Shown: positions 22,777 through 31,372, counted from the stretch's first letter. The stretch is DNA of 57,221 nucleotides from an uncultured Oscillibacter sp. (GCA_910586735.1 CAJUJW010000008.1:1-57221), one strand, 5' to 3'. The notes: a model not told the origin generated them from the sequence alone. A program made the numbers and translations.

Positions 22777-23571
22777 TTGGACAGTCCCGTATTCAAGCTG
22801 GAAAAGGTGGTCCACTCCAAGGCGGAGGAGCTCCAGGACTTCGAGGGACCCCTGGACCTGATTTTATTCCTTCTGAGCAAGAACAAAATGGAGATTCAGG
22901 ACATCTCCATCTCCCTGATCTGCGACCAGTACCTGGCCTGGCTGGACCGGCGGCAGCAGCTGGACCTGGAGATTGCCAGCGAGTTTGCCGCCATGGCCTC
23001 CCACCTGGTCTACCTCAAGACCCGGATGCTCCTCTCCATCGAGGACGAGGAGGCCAAGAACGAGATGGAAGCTCTGATTCAGTCCCTGGAGGAGCGCCGC
23101 CGGGGAGAGAGCTACGCCTACGTCAAGGCCATGGCGGAGAAGCTGGCCCCCCTGGGGGAGTTTGGCCGCTGCGTCTGCGTCCGGGGGCCGGAACCCCTGG
23201 ACGGCGGGGAAATCGAGTACGACCACCGGCCCAGGGATCTGATCCGGGCCATGCGGGAGCTCCAGGCCAGGGCGGAGCGGAAGCTGCCGCCCCCCAGGGC
23301 GGCCTTTCAGGACATCGCCCGGCACGAGCCCTATCCCGTGGAGCGCAAGGCCATGGACATTCTGCGCCGCCTGAAGCAGGGGGGCGTGACGCTGTTCCGC
23401 CAGCTCTTCCAGGGCAGCCGCAGCCGCAGCGAGCTGGTGGCCACCTTCCTGGCGGTGCTGGAGCTGTGCCGGTCCCATGTATTACAGCTGACCGGCTCCG
23501 AGTCGGAGTGTACCGTCCGCCAGGTGGGAGAGCCGCCGGAACATCTGGCCGCCCAGGCGGAGAAAACCTAA
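22777..23571 (+). CDS. scpA: Segregation and condensation protein A
   Basis: A 264-residue kleisin that bridges the SMC heads with ScpB. Features: LQDFEGPLDLILFLLSKNKMEIQDISI in the N-terminal domain, ASEFAAMASHLVYLKTRMLL, and the C-terminal winged helix (LVATFLAVLELCRSHVLQL). The start is a TTG at 22777 with AAGGAGG ending 8 bases before it; an upstream GTG in frame overlaps the preceding gene and has no such site. The N-terminus has an extra stretch of about 10 residues relative to short ScpAs. Confidence 0.93.
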   Translation: MDSPVFKLEKVVHSKAEELQDFEGPLDLILFLLSKNKMEIQDISISLICDQYLAWLDRRQQLDLEIASEFAAMASHLVYLKTRMLLSIEDEEAKNEMEALIQSLEERRRGESYAYVKAMAEKLAPLGEFGRCVCVRGPEPLDGGEIEYDHRPRDLIRAMRELQARAERKLPPPRAAFQDIARHEPYPVERKAMDILRRLKQGGVTLFRQLFQGSRSRSELVATFLAVLELCRSHVLQLTGSESECTVRQVGEPPEHLAAQAEKT

Positions 23572-23581
23572 GGAGAGACCC

Positions 23582-24229
23582 ATGGAGAGAAAAGAAATCG
23601 AAAGCGCCGTGGAGGCGATTCTGTTCGCCTCCGGCGAGCCGGTACACGTCAAGCGCCTCTGCGAGGCCCTGGAGCTGGCCCGCCCCGCCGTGGAGCGGGC
23701 GCTGAAGGACCTGAGCGATTACTACGCCTTCGACCAGCGGGGCATCCGGCTGGTCCAGATGGAGGACAGCTGGCAGTTCTGTTCCGCCCCGGAGTTCGCC
23801 GATGCGGTACACCGGGCTCTGGAGGTGCGAAAGCCCTCCAAGCTCAGCCAGCCAGCCCTGGAGGCATTGACCATCATCGCCTACTACCAGCCCACCACCC
23901 GGGCCTATGTGGACCAGATCCGGGGAGTGGACAGCTCCTATACCATGAGCCTGCTTTTGAACCGGGACCTGATTGAGGAGTGCGGTCGGCTCCAGGTGCC
24001 GGGGCGGCCCCGGCTGTACCGGACCACCAAGCAGTTCCTCCGGGCCTTTCACCTCAAGAGCCTGGACGATTTGCCCGCGCTGACGGACCCCGGGGAGGAG
24101 GACCTCCTGGACCCGGAGGCCGACGGGCAGATGCGCCTGGGAGAGCACGGCGAGATTGTGGAGGACCTGGAGCGCCCGGAGGGCTCGGAGAGCGCGGGGG
24201 AGCCGGGGAACCCGGAGGACCGCGCGTAA
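23582..24229 (+). CDS. scpB: Segregation and condensation protein B
   Basis: A 215-residue protein with tandem winged helices. The start ESAVEAILFASGEPV and KPSKLSQPALEALTIIAYYQPTTRAYVDQIRGVDSSYTMSLLLNRDLIEECGR are diagnostic. It dimerises and binds ScpA in the condensin complex. An acidic tail of about 35 residues (from DPGEEDLLDPEAD onward) extends beyond the core fold. It starts 10 bases after scpA with AGGAGAG upstream. Confidence 0.94.
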   Translation: MERKEIESAVEAILFASGEPVHVKRLCEALELARPAVERALKDLSDYYAFDQRGIRLVQMEDSWQFCSAPEFADAVHRALEVRKPSKLSQPALEALTIIAYYQPTTRAYVDQIRGVDSSYTMSLLLNRDLIEECGRLQVPGRPRLYRTTKQFLRAFHLKSLDDLPALTDPGEEDLLDPEADGQMRLGEHGEIVEDLERPEGSESAGEPGNPEDRA

Positions 24230-24286
24230 AAGTCGGCTGGTGTCCCGGCGTGTCCGGGGAGACAACGGAGAGAGGGGGGAACGCCT

Positions 24287-24994
24287 GTGTGGCGGTGGAT
24301 ACTGGGGGTCATTCTTCTGCTGCTTGTCCTGCTGCTGTGGACTCGTGTGGGTGTCTGGGCGGCCCTGGACCGGGACAAGGTTCTCCGGCTGGACGCGCGG
24401 TTCGGCCTGTTCCGTATACACGTGCTGCCCGCCAAGCCCAGGAAGCCCAAGGCGGAGAAAAAGCCCCCGAAGCCCAAAAAGCCCAAGAGGGAAAAGCCCC
24501 CCAAGGAGGCCGCGCCGGAGAAGGGAACCCTCTCCTTCGCCCTGGAGGACCTGCGGGACGCCCTGGACACGGTGCTCCCGGCCCTGGGCAGGGCCCTGCG
24601 CCGCCTTGGCCGGGGGATTCAAATCAAGCCTCTGCGGCTGTCCCTGGTCCTGGGAGGGCTGGAGGACCCCGCCGCCGCGGCGGAGACCTATGGAAAGCTC
24701 CAGGCCGCCGCCTGGACAGGGATGCCCCTGCTGGAGCGGCTGCTGGACATCCGGGACCCGTACATCCACACCGACGTGGACTTTCAGGCGAAGGACACGG
24801 CGGTGGAGGGGGAGGCGGGGATCACCCTTCGGATCGGGACGCTGCTGGCCATGGGCTTCGGCGTGGCTTTCCCGGCGCTGGGGTGGTTCCTGCGCTGGCG
24901 GAAGCGGTGCAAGACCCGGCCGCCGAAGCCGGAGAAAAAGCCCCCTGAGAATCCAGAGCCCGAGGAACCCAAACCGGAAAATCCCGCCGCGTAA
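24287..24994 (+). CDS. DUF2953-type membrane-anchored protein
   Basis: A 235-residue protein with a GTG start (GAGGGGGGAA site upstream). One N-terminal helix (residues 4-22) leads to a Lys/Pro-rich linker (KPRKPKAEKKPPKPKKPKRE region, about 50-75) and a globular part, with a second hydrophobic stretch near 188-202 and another Lys/Pro/Glu tail. The position before a ytfJ-type gene, and the LGLEDPAAAAETYGKLQA-like region, fit the DUF2953 family of spore formers. Function unknown. Its stop is 51 bases before the next gene. Confidence 0.65.
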   Translation: MWRWILGVILLLLVLLLWTRVGVWAALDRDKVLRLDARFGLFRIHVLPAKPRKPKAEKKPPKPKKPKREKPPKEAAPEKGTLSFALEDLRDALDTVLPALGRALRRLGRGIQIKPLRLSLVLGGLEDPAAAAETYGKLQAAAWTGMPLLERLLDIRDPYIHTDVDFQAKDTAVEGEAGITLRIGTLLAMGFGVAFPALGWFLRWRKRCKTRPPKPEKKPPENPEPEEPKPENPAA

Positions 24995-25045
24995 GGTGTT
25001 TGTTGAGACAACTAGATTTGACGGATAGAAGAAAGGAAGCGCGAG

Positions 25046-25447
25046 ATGGACAACGAGAAAAAAAGCAAAGTCAGCGACCTGATGCAATCCACCATCGACA
25101 AGGTCCACCAGCTGGTGGACACCAACGCCATTGTGGGCCAGCCCATCACCACCCCTGACGGCGTGACCTTGATTCCCATCTCCCGGGTCAGCTTCGGCGT
25201 GGGCAGCGGCGGCGGAGACTACGGCAAGGCGCAGCCCCACCAGTTCGGCGGCGGCGGCGGCGCGGGAGTGAAGATCGACCCCGTGGCCTTTCTGATCATC
25301 AAGGACGGGACCACCCGGGTTCTTCCCGTGGCGGTGCCCCCGGCGTCCACGGTGGACCGGATCATCGACATGGCGCCGGACCTGATGGACAAGGCGGAAA
25401 AATTCCTGGACAAGAAAAAGGCGGAGAAGGAGCAAGAAGTCCTGTAA
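25046..25447 (+). CDS. GerW/YtfJ-family sporulation protein
   Basis: A 133-residue protein with the family pattern: an N-terminal helix (SDLMQSTIDKVHQLVDTNAIVG-type), GVTLIPISRVSFGVGSGGGD, a glycine-rich loop and IDPVAFLIIKDG. In B. subtilis YtfJ (GerW) is made in the forespore and is needed for normal germination. A charged tail (KFLDKKKAEKEQEVL) closes the protein. Ribosome site GAAAGGAAG upstream. It sits directly before the dacF-type gene, as in other Clostridia. Confidence 0.9.
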   Translation: MDNEKKSKVSDLMQSTIDKVHQLVDTNAIVGQPITTPDGVTLIPISRVSFGVGSGGGDYGKAQPHQFGGGGGAGVKIDPVAFLIIKDGTTRVLPVAVPPASTVDRIIDMAPDLMDKAEKFLDKKKAEKEQEVL

Positions 25448-25472
25448 ACCGGACATACTATCATCACTTGAC

Positions 25473-25494
25473 TGTTGACCAAATGTTGACCAAA
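25473..25494. repeat. Tandem direct repeat upstream of the D,D-carboxypeptidase gene
   Basis: TGTTGACCAAA occurs twice head to tail (25473-25483 and 25484-25494), ending 14 bases before the dacF-type start codon. It could be a regulator site or overlap a -35 (TTGACC). Confidence 0.5.
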
Positions 25495-25508
25495 CGGGGT
25501 GATGATCC

Positions 25509-26630
25509 ATGTGGAAACACATTCTCCGGCGGGCCGGGGCCCTTGCGCTGGCCCTGGCCTGTCTGCCGGCGGGCCGGGCCCGGGCGGTGGAGGTCTCCGC
25601 CTCCGCCGCCATTTTGATGGATATGGACAGCGGCCGGGTGCTCTACGAGCGCCGGGCGGACGACCGGATGCTCATCGCCAGCACCACGAAAATCATGACG
25701 GCGCTGGTGGCCATCCGGGACGGGAATCTGTCCGACACGGTGAAGGTGAGCCGGGAGGCCGCCTATACGGAGGGCTCTTCCATGTACCTCAAGGAGGGGG
25801 AGGAGCTGACCCTGGAGACCCTGCTCTACGGCCTGCTCCTCTGTTCCGGCAACGACGCCGCCGTGGCGGTGGCCCAGCACGTGGGGGGCAGCGTGGAGGG
25901 CTTTGTGGAGCGCATGAACGACACGGCCCTGGAATTGGGGATGGAGCACACCTCCTTCGCCAACCCAAACGGCCTAGACCATGAGGAGCACTACTCCACC
26001 GCCCGTGACATGGCCCTCTTGGCCCGGGCGGCCATGGGGAACGAGACCCTGGCCCGGATTGCCTCCACCCGCACCGTCACCGTCGGCGGGCGGACCATGA
26101 CGAACCACAACAAGCTCCTGGGGCTGATGGACGGCTGTCTGGGGCTGAAAACCGGGTACACCCGGGCGGCGGGGCGGACCCTGGTCAGCTGTGCCCAGCG
26201 GGGCGGCCAGCGTCTCATCGCCGTGACGCTCCAGGACGGCAACGACTGGGCGGACCACCAGAGCCTGTTTGACTACGGCTTTTCCGCCTACCCCGCCAGG
26301 CGCATGGCCCAGCTGGGCCACCAGTTGGCCAGCCGGAACGGCGTGCCCCTGGTGGCGGCGGACAGCTTCGCCTGGCCCCTGGCCCAGGGGGAGAACCTGG
26401 AGACCTCCGTCGTTTTGAGCCGGGCACTGACGCCGCCTCTCCGGGCGGGGACCCGGGTGGGGGAGGCCGTCTTCTCCCTGAACGGCAGGGAGGTGGGCCG
26501 GGTGGGCCTCCTGGTGGGGAAGAACGTGAACCCACCCTCTCCCGTTCAGGAGGCGGCGCGGGCCGCCTCGCCCGCTTCCTCCGGGGGCGCGGCGGAGGCC
26601 GCCATGAAGATACTGCGAAGCTACAGGTGA
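25509..26630 (+). CDS. D-alanyl-D-alanine carboxypeptidase (DacF/PBP5 type)
   Basis: A 373-residue secreted penicillin-binding protein. Signal peptide: residues 1-27 with a basic start (MWKHILRR) and a hydrophobic core ending in ARAVEV. Active-site motifs: STTK (about 58-61), SGN (about 113-115), KTG (about 214-216). It trims the terminal D-Ala of peptidoglycan stem peptides. Its place after scpAB and ytfJ and among forespore genes suggests DacF, a sigma-F target, but I see no clear sigma-F promoter. A C-terminal beta domain is present; no strong amphipathic anchor helix was noted. Confidence 0.9.
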   Translation: MWKHILRRAGALALALACLPAGRARAVEVSASAAILMDMDSGRVLYERRADDRMLIASTTKIMTALVAIRDGNLSDTVKVSREAAYTEGSSMYLKEGEELTLETLLYGLLLCSGNDAAVAVAQHVGGSVEGFVERMNDTALELGMEHTSFANPNGLDHEEHYSTARDMALLARAAMGNETLARIASTRTVTVGGRTMTNHNKLLGLMDGCLGLKTGYTRAAGRTLVSCAQRGGQRLIAVTLQDGNDWADHQSLFDYGFSAYPARRMAQLGHQLASRNGVPLVAADSFAWPLAQGENLETSVVLSRALTPPLRAGTRVGEAVFSLNGREVGRVGLLVGKNVNPPSPVQEAARAASPASSGGAAEAAMKILRSYR

Positions 26631-26634
26631 CGCT

Positions 26635-27348
26635 ATGGAAGAACGGCTGCAAAAGCTCCTCTCCTCCGCCGGGATCTGTTCCCGGCGGACGGCGGAGGCG
26701 TACATACAGGCGGGCCGGGTGACGGTGAACGGCGAGACCGCCCAATTAGGGGCCAAGGCCGACCCGGACCGGGACGACATCCGCCTGGACGGCCGGGCGC
26801 TGCCGGGGGCGGCGGCCCCGCTGACCATCATGCTGAACAAGCCCAGGGGCTATGTGTCCACCCTCTCCGACGAGCGGGGGCGGCGGACCGTGGCGGACCT
26901 GGTGGCGGACTGCGGAGCCCGGGTGTACCCTGTGGGGCGGCTGGACCTGGACTCCGAGGGCCTGCTGCTGATGACCAACGACGGCCGCCTGGCCCAGCGC
27001 CTGACCCACCCCCGGGGGGAGATCAAGAAGACCTACCACGTCTGGGTCCGGGGCTCGGTGGAGGGCGCGGCGGAACGCCTCTCCCGCCTCCGAGACCTGG
27101 AGGGGGAACCCATCCGCCCCGCCCGTGTCAAGACGCTGAGACAGGGAGAGGGCCGGGCCAGACTCTCCGTCACCATCCACCAGGGGAAGAACCGCCAGGT
27201 GCGCCGGATGTGCGCCGCCTGCGGCCTGGAGGTGGAGCGCCTCCGCCGGGTGCGGGAGCACACGCTGTCTCTGGGGGACCTGCCGCCGGGGAAGTGGCGG
27301 CGGCTGACGGAGGAGGAGCTCCGGGCCCTTGAGGGCGGGGGCGGTTAA
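26635..27348 (+). CDS. Pseudouridine synthase, RluB/RsuA family
   Basis: A 237-residue enzyme. An N-terminal S4 RNA-binding domain (RLQKLLSSAGICSRRTAEAYIQAGRVTVNG-type, residues 4-34) is followed by the catalytic domain with VGRLDLDSEGLLLMTNDG (catalytic Asp in GRLD, about residue 103) and IHQGKNRQVRRM. It modifies a uridine of 23S (RluB) or 16S rRNA. It starts 4 bases after the dacF-type stop. The next 740 bases carry the OLE RNA. Confidence 0.92.
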   Translation: MEERLQKLLSSAGICSRRTAEAYIQAGRVTVNGETAQLGAKADPDRDDIRLDGRALPGAAAPLTIMLNKPRGYVSTLSDERGRRTVADLVADCGARVYPVGRLDLDSEGLLLMTNDGRLAQRLTHPRGEIKKTYHVWVRGSVEGAAERLSRLRDLEGEPIRPARVKTLRQGEGRARLSVTIHQGKNRQVRRMCAACGLEVERLRRVREHTLSLGDLPPGKWRRLTEEELRALEGGGG

Positions 27349-27383
27349 GAGCCTGTTCAGAAAAAATTAATATACGGTATATC

Positions 27384-27412
27384 TTGCATATTTATCCTGG
27401 CTGTGCTATACT
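27384..27412 (+). promoter_or_regulatory. Promoter of the OLE RNA
   Basis: TTGCAT (27384-27389), 17 bases, TATACT (27407-27412). The predicted start point, about 27418-27420, is immediately before the first base of the terminal helix at 27421. Confidence 0.82.
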
Positions 27413-27420
27413 ATTTCTCG

Positions 27421-28071
27421 CTAAGCGGCGGCGCAGTATTCTAGTCAGATCTGCCGTTTCCTAGGGAGGGCCTAAAAATCCTCTGAAGGGCACATCGATG
27501 AAACCCGTGGTGCCTGCTTGATACGCCCAGTTTTGGGTGGGTGCTGGGGGGAAGCGTACTTGGTGCGCTTGCGGACTCAGGGCGTCTACCAATGGCATGG
27601 TCTATCCGACCCTGTTTCCGTGGAGACCTGTTCTTGTGCGCGGACGTACTCCCATCGTGGTAATTCCGGCCCGCGTACGAAGCAGATTGTGAACCTGCAA
27701 TGCGGTGCATCGGTCCCTCGGGGCCGTAACGCTGTGTGCAGCCGTAGCCTGCCTTGAGTGGGGCGGGTGGATCAGGGAACTACGGAGGGCGGCCCCGGCC
27801 AGGGCGGCTTTCCGATCGCCCTTTGAAACCCGTTTTGCAAAAGAGGCTAAAGAAGCGGACGGACTGTGGTGGAAATCACCTAGGCTGTCTTAACGGGGCA
27901 GAAAAAGGATTGCAGTGCGGACTAAGTGGCAATCGGGTAGCGCGGACGGGCGACGCCGCGCCGCAGCGCTGAAAGGGAAACCGCCTCCATCGGCAACGAG
28001 GGGTGCGCTCCGGGGAAAGCCAACCCGTACCTAAGCCGTAAGATTTACTTTTTCTGCCGCCGCCGCCTTAG
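27421..28071 (+). ncRNA. ole: OLE RNA (ornate, large, extremophilic RNA)
   Basis: A 740-base stretch (27349-28147) has no convincing gene on either strand. Its ends pair: CTAAGCGGCGGCGCAG (27421-27436) with CTGCCGCCGCCGCCTTAG (28054-28071), leaving two bulged bases. This gives an RNA of about 651 bases, within the usual 600-650 of OLE RNAs. A promoter fits the 5' end, and internal helices are visible (for example AGGGCG 27801-27806 with CGCCCT 27817-27822). The next gene encodes a protein matching OapA, the membrane partner of OLE, and dxs, yqxC, nadK, argR and recN follow, the known OLE neighbourhood. OLE forms a membrane-bound RNP with OapA and other Oap proteins and affects tolerance to cold, alcohols, Mg and carbon-source stress in Bacillus halodurans. 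The identification rests on size, structure and context, not on a covariance search. Confidence 0.88.
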
Positions 28072-28113
28072 CGCTATATAACAGCATAACAACTTAGTTA
28101 ATAAAAAAGCTGG

Positions 28114-28135
28114 GCCGCCCCGCGGGGCGGCTTTT
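28114..28135 (+). terminator. Terminator between the OLE RNA and oapA
   Basis: GCCGCCCC-GC-GGGGCGGC (28114-28131) with TTTT (28132-28135). It would end OLE transcripts or let a fraction through. The oapA ribosome site (GGGAGG, 28137-28142) begins directly after the T-tract. Confidence 0.8.
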
Positions 28136-28147
28136 CGGGAGGTTCTC

Positions 28148-28690
28148 TTGAAGAAGCAGCAGAAGGGAAAGGCCCCTTCCCCATACCGTTGGGCCCTTAC
28201 GGTCTTTTTGATGGCGGTGGTCCTCTCCGCCGTGCTGAGTCTGGCGTCGGAGTCGATGCTGGAGGGCGCGGGCGTGACCGCCGCTCTTTTGATGCTGGCG
28301 CTGTTTATCGGCCTGGGCATCGTGTTTGACATTGTGGGCGTCGCCGTGACGGCGGCGGACCCCAAGCCCTTTCACGCCATGGCCTCCCACAAGGAGAAGG
28401 GGGCCAAGCAGTCCCTCATGCTTCTGCGGAACGCGGGGCGGGTCTCCAGCGTCTGCAACGACGTGGTGGGGGACATCTGCGGCATCGTCAGCGGCGCCAC
28501 GGGGGCGGTGATCGTCACCCAGCTCCAGCGGGCGCTGAATATGAGGACGGTACTGATCTCCGTGGCCGTCACGGCCCTGGTCTCCGGCCTGACCATCGGC
28601 GGCAAGGCCCTGGGGAAGACCGTGGCCATCAAGAAAAGCACCCAGGTGGTCTACTGGGCAGGGCGGTTTTTGTATCTGTTCCACCACTGA
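28148..28690 (+). CDS. oapA: OLE-associated membrane protein OapA
   Basis: A 180-residue integral membrane protein starting at TTG (GGGAGG 5 bases upstream). Hydrophobic segments lie at about residues 15-33, 43-66, 105-125 and 135-152. DVVGD at 105-109 gives the DxxxD motif found essential in B. halodurans OapA, at almost the same position (D104/D108 there). Basic ends (KKQQKGK; IKKSTQ) suit RNA contact. OapA binds OLE RNA and places it at the membrane. The gene lies 76 bases after the OLE 3' helix and 11 bases before dxs. No OapB (KOW) or OapC (L7Ae-like) gene is in the window; they are normally elsewhere. Confidence 0.88.
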   Translation: MKKQQKGKAPSPYRWALTVFLMAVVLSAVLSLASESMLEGAGVTAALLMLALFIGLGIVFDIVGVAVTAADPKPFHAMASHKEKGAKQSLMLLRNAGRVSSVCNDVVGDICGIVSGATGAVIVTQLQRALNMRTVLISVAVTALVSGLTIGGKALGKTVAIKKSTQVVYWAGRFLYLFHH

Positions 28691-28701
28691 GAGGAGAACG
28701 T

Positions 28702-30558
28702 ATGCTGTTGGAATCCATCCATTCCCCAGCCGAAGTCAGAGCGCTGCCGGACGGACAGCTCCCCCAGCTCTGCCAGGAGCTGAGGGAGTTTCTTGTCAAA
28801 AGCGTCTCCGAGACCGGGGGGCACCTGGCGTCCAACCTGGGGGCGGTGGAGCTGACGGTGGCCATCCACCGGGTGTTCGACACGGAGCGGGACCGGCTGA
28901 TCTTCGACGTGGGGCACCAGTGCTATGTCCATAAAATTCTCACCGGCCGGCGGGAGGCGTTTTCCACCCTCCGGCAGCTGGACGGCCTCTCCGGCTTTCC
29001 CAAGCCCCGGGAGAGCGTCCACGACGCCTTCATCGCCGGGCACGCCTCCAACTCCGTGTCCGTGGCCCTGGGCATGGCCCGGGCCCGGACCCTCCGGGGG
29101 GAGGACTATTGCGTCCTGGCCCTCATCGGCGACGGGGCCCTCACCGGGGGCCTGGCCTACGAGGGGCTGAACAACGCCGGGGTCTCCGGCGAGCCCCTGA
29201 TCGTGATTCTGAACGACAACGGCATGTCCATTGACCCCAACGTGGGGGCCATGCCCTCCCACCTGGCCCGGCTGCGGTCCCGGCCCGCCTACTACCACTT
29301 CAAGAAGTGGTACCGGGGCCTCTTCGGGGCCCGCCCCATGAGAAACCCTCTTTACCGGTTCAACCACAAGGTCAAGACCTTCCTGAAGCGCAGCCTCTTT
29401 CCAGGCAGCACCCTCTTCGAGGACATGGGCTTTACCTACCTGGGCCCCGTGGACGGCCACGACCTGGCCCGCCTCTGCGACGCGCTGAACTGGGCGAAAG
29501 AGCTGAACTGCCCGGTGGTGGTCCACGTCCACACCGTCAAGGGCAAGGGGGTCTCCTTCGCCGAGCGGAACCCGGATATGTACCACGGCGTGGGCCCCTT
29601 CGACCCGGACACCGGCCTCCTGAAAAAAACGGGCGGGGAGACCTTTTCCTCCGTCTTCGGCAGGGCCCTGGCGGACTTCGCCGGGGAGGACCGGCGGGTC
29701 TGCGCCGTCACCGCCGCCATGGCGGAGGGCACGGGCCTGGCGGGCTTTGCCAAGAGCTTCCCGGACCGGTTTTTCGACGTGGGCATCGCCGAGGGACACG
29801 GCGTTACCATGTCCGCCGGCATGGCGGCCCAGGGACTGCTGCCGGTGTTCGCCGTGTACTCCACTTTCCTCCAGCGGGGCTACGACATGCTGATTCACGA
29901 CGTGGCCCTGGAGAAGCTCCACGTGGTCCTGGCCGTGGACCGGGTGGGATTGGTGGGGGCCGACGGGGAGACCCACCACGGCTGCTTTGACCCGCTGTTC
30001 CTCCCGGCCCTGCCGGGCTATACGGTGCTGTGTCCCGCCAGCTTCGCCGAGCTGCGGCGGATGCTGAGAAGGGCGCTCTTTGAGCTGGAGGGCCCCGTGG
30101 CCGTCCGCTATCCCAGGGGCGGGGAAGGAGCCTATCAAGGGGACGCCGAGGGCCCCCTGGCCCGCCTCCGGCCGGGGGAGGATGCGGTGATTCTGACCTA
30201 CGGCGTCCTGGTGAACCAGGCCCTGGAGGCGGCGGACCTGCTGGAGAAAAAGGGCGTCCGGGCGGGGGTTTTGAAGCTGAACCAGATCGCCCCCCTGGAC
30301 GGGGAGACCCTTGGGGACTTTTTTGAGAATACGAATATCCTGTTGGTGCTGGAGGACTGCTTTGGCGCGGGCTGTGTGGGCCAGCGGGTGGCCGCCATTC
30401 TGGCGGAGACGGGCCGGGCCCCGAAAAAGCTGATTTTGAGAAACCTTGGCGGGACGTTCGCCCCGGAGGGCGGCGTGGCGCAGCTGGAGGCGCGGTTTGG
30501 CCTGGACGCCGCCTCCGTGGCCGAGGCGGTGGAGGAGGCGATGGGCCGTGAGCGATAA
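28702..30558 (+). CDS. dxs: 1-deoxy-D-xylulose-5-phosphate synthase
   Basis: A 618-residue TPP enzyme that condenses pyruvate and glyceraldehyde 3-phosphate, the first step of the MEP isoprenoid pathway. Seen: DVGHQCYVHKILTGR (about 73), ALIGDGALTGGLAYEGLNNAG with the TPP/Mg motif (about 144-164), VDGHDLARL, the EGHGVTMSAGMA region with the catalytic Glu (about 365) and a C-terminal transketolase domain. Full length for the family. It follows oapA, repeating the known OLE-isoprenoid linkage. Its last 11 bases overlap the next gene. Confidence 0.95.
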   Translation: MLLESIHSPAEVRALPDGQLPQLCQELREFLVKSVSETGGHLASNLGAVELTVAIHRVFDTERDRLIFDVGHQCYVHKILTGRREAFSTLRQLDGLSGFPKPRESVHDAFIAGHASNSVSVALGMARARTLRGEDYCVLALIGDGALTGGLAYEGLNNAGVSGEPLIVILNDNGMSIDPNVGAMPSHLARLRSRPAYYHFKKWYRGLFGARPMRNPLYRFNHKVKTFLKRSLFPGSTLFEDMGFTYLGPVDGHDLARLCDALNWAKELNCPVVVHVHTVKGKGVSFAERNPDMYHGVGPFDPDTGLLKKTGGETFSSVFGRALADFAGEDRRVCAVTAAMAEGTGLAGFAKSFPDRFFDVGIAEGHGVTMSAGMAAQGLLPVFAVYSTFLQRGYDMLIHDVALEKLHVVLAVDRVGLVGADGETHHGCFDPLFLPALPGYTVLCPASFAELRRMLRRALFELEGPVAVRYPRGGEGAYQGDAEGPLARLRPGEDAVILTYGVLVNQALEAADLLEKKGVRAGVLKLNQIAPLDGETLGDFFENTNILLVLEDCFGAGCVGQRVAAILAETGRAPKKLILRNLGGTFAPEGGVAQLEARFGLDAASVAEAVEEAMGRER

Positions 30559-31372
30559 GAAGAGGCTGGACCTGCTGTTGGTAGAGCGGGGCCTGGAGGA
30601 GAGCCGCCAGCGGGCCCAGGCCCTCATTATGAGCGGCCAGGTGTTTGTGAACGGCCAGCGCTGGGACAAGCCCGGCATGGCGGCGCCCGGGGACGCCGCG
30701 GTGGAGATTCGGGGGGACAGGCTGCCCTACGTCAGCCGGGGGGGACTGAAGCTGGAGAAGGCCATGGCCTGCTTCCCCATCCGCCTGGAGGGGGCCGTCT
30801 GCGCCGACATCGGGGCCTCCACCGGGGGCTTCACGGACTGTATGCTGCAAAACGGCGCGGCGAAGGTCTACGCCGTGGACGTGGGCCGGGGCCAGCTGGC
30901 CTGGAAGCTGAGGAGCGACCCCAGGGTGGTCTGCCTGGAACGGACCAACGCCCGGTATCTCAGCCGGGAACAGGTGCCGGAGGAGCTGGCCTTTGCCTCG
31001 GTGGACGTGAGCTTTATCTCCCTGTCGCTGATTCTGCCGCCCCTTGCCGCCCTGCTGGGGCCGGAGGGGGAGGCCGTCACCCTGGTGAAGCCCCAGTTTG
31101 AGGCGGGCCGGGAAAAGGTGGGCAAGAAAGGCGTGGTCCGGGACCCCGCCGTCCACCTGGAGGTGCTGGAGCGCTGGCTGGAGCACGCGGCGGCGGCGGG
31201 CCTGATGGTCCGGGGGCTGACGTATTCCCCCATCCGGGGGCCGGAGGGAAACATCGAGTACCTGGGCTACCTGGGCAGGGGCGGGGAGGCCGCCGGGGCC
31301 CTGGATTTGAAGGCCCTGGTGGAGGAGTCCCACCGGAAATTAAAGGAACACGGAGAGGGGGAGACCCCATGA
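30548..31372 (+). CDS. TlyA/YqxC-family rRNA methyltransferase
   Basis: A 274-residue protein. The N-terminal S4 domain (RLDLLLVERGLEESRQRAQALIMSGQVFVNG-type, residues 5-34) is followed by an FtsJ-like Rossmann methyltransferase, with GASTGGFTDCMLQNGA as the SAM motif (about 88-103) and VTLVKPQFEAGRE. Mycobacterial TlyA makes 2'-O-methylcytidines in 16S and 23S rRNA; the Firmicutes homologue YqxC is less studied. The GTG at 30548 gives a start (VSDKKRLDLLL) at the family's usual distance and overlaps dxs by 11 bases. Its stop overlaps nadK by 4 bases. Confidence 0.92.
   Translation: MSDKKRLDLLLVERGLEESRQRAQALIMSGQVFVNGQRWDKPGMAAPGDAAVEIRGDRLPYVSRGGLKLEKAMACFPIRLEGAVCADIGASTGGFTDCMLQNGAAKVYAVDVGRGQLAWKLRSDPRVVCLERTNARYLSREQVPEELAFASVDVSFISLSLILPPLAALLGPEGEAVTLVKPQFEAGREKVGKKGVVRDPAVHLEVLERWLEHAAAAGLMVRGLTYSPIRGPEGNIEYLGYLGRGGEAAGALDLKALVEESHRKLKEHGEGETP

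Noticed and set aside
27441..27972. Short open frames inside the OLE region (for example 27441-27710 - and 27518-27757 +)
   Set aside because: No ribosome sites or recognisable motifs, and the sequence is better explained as a structured RNA.
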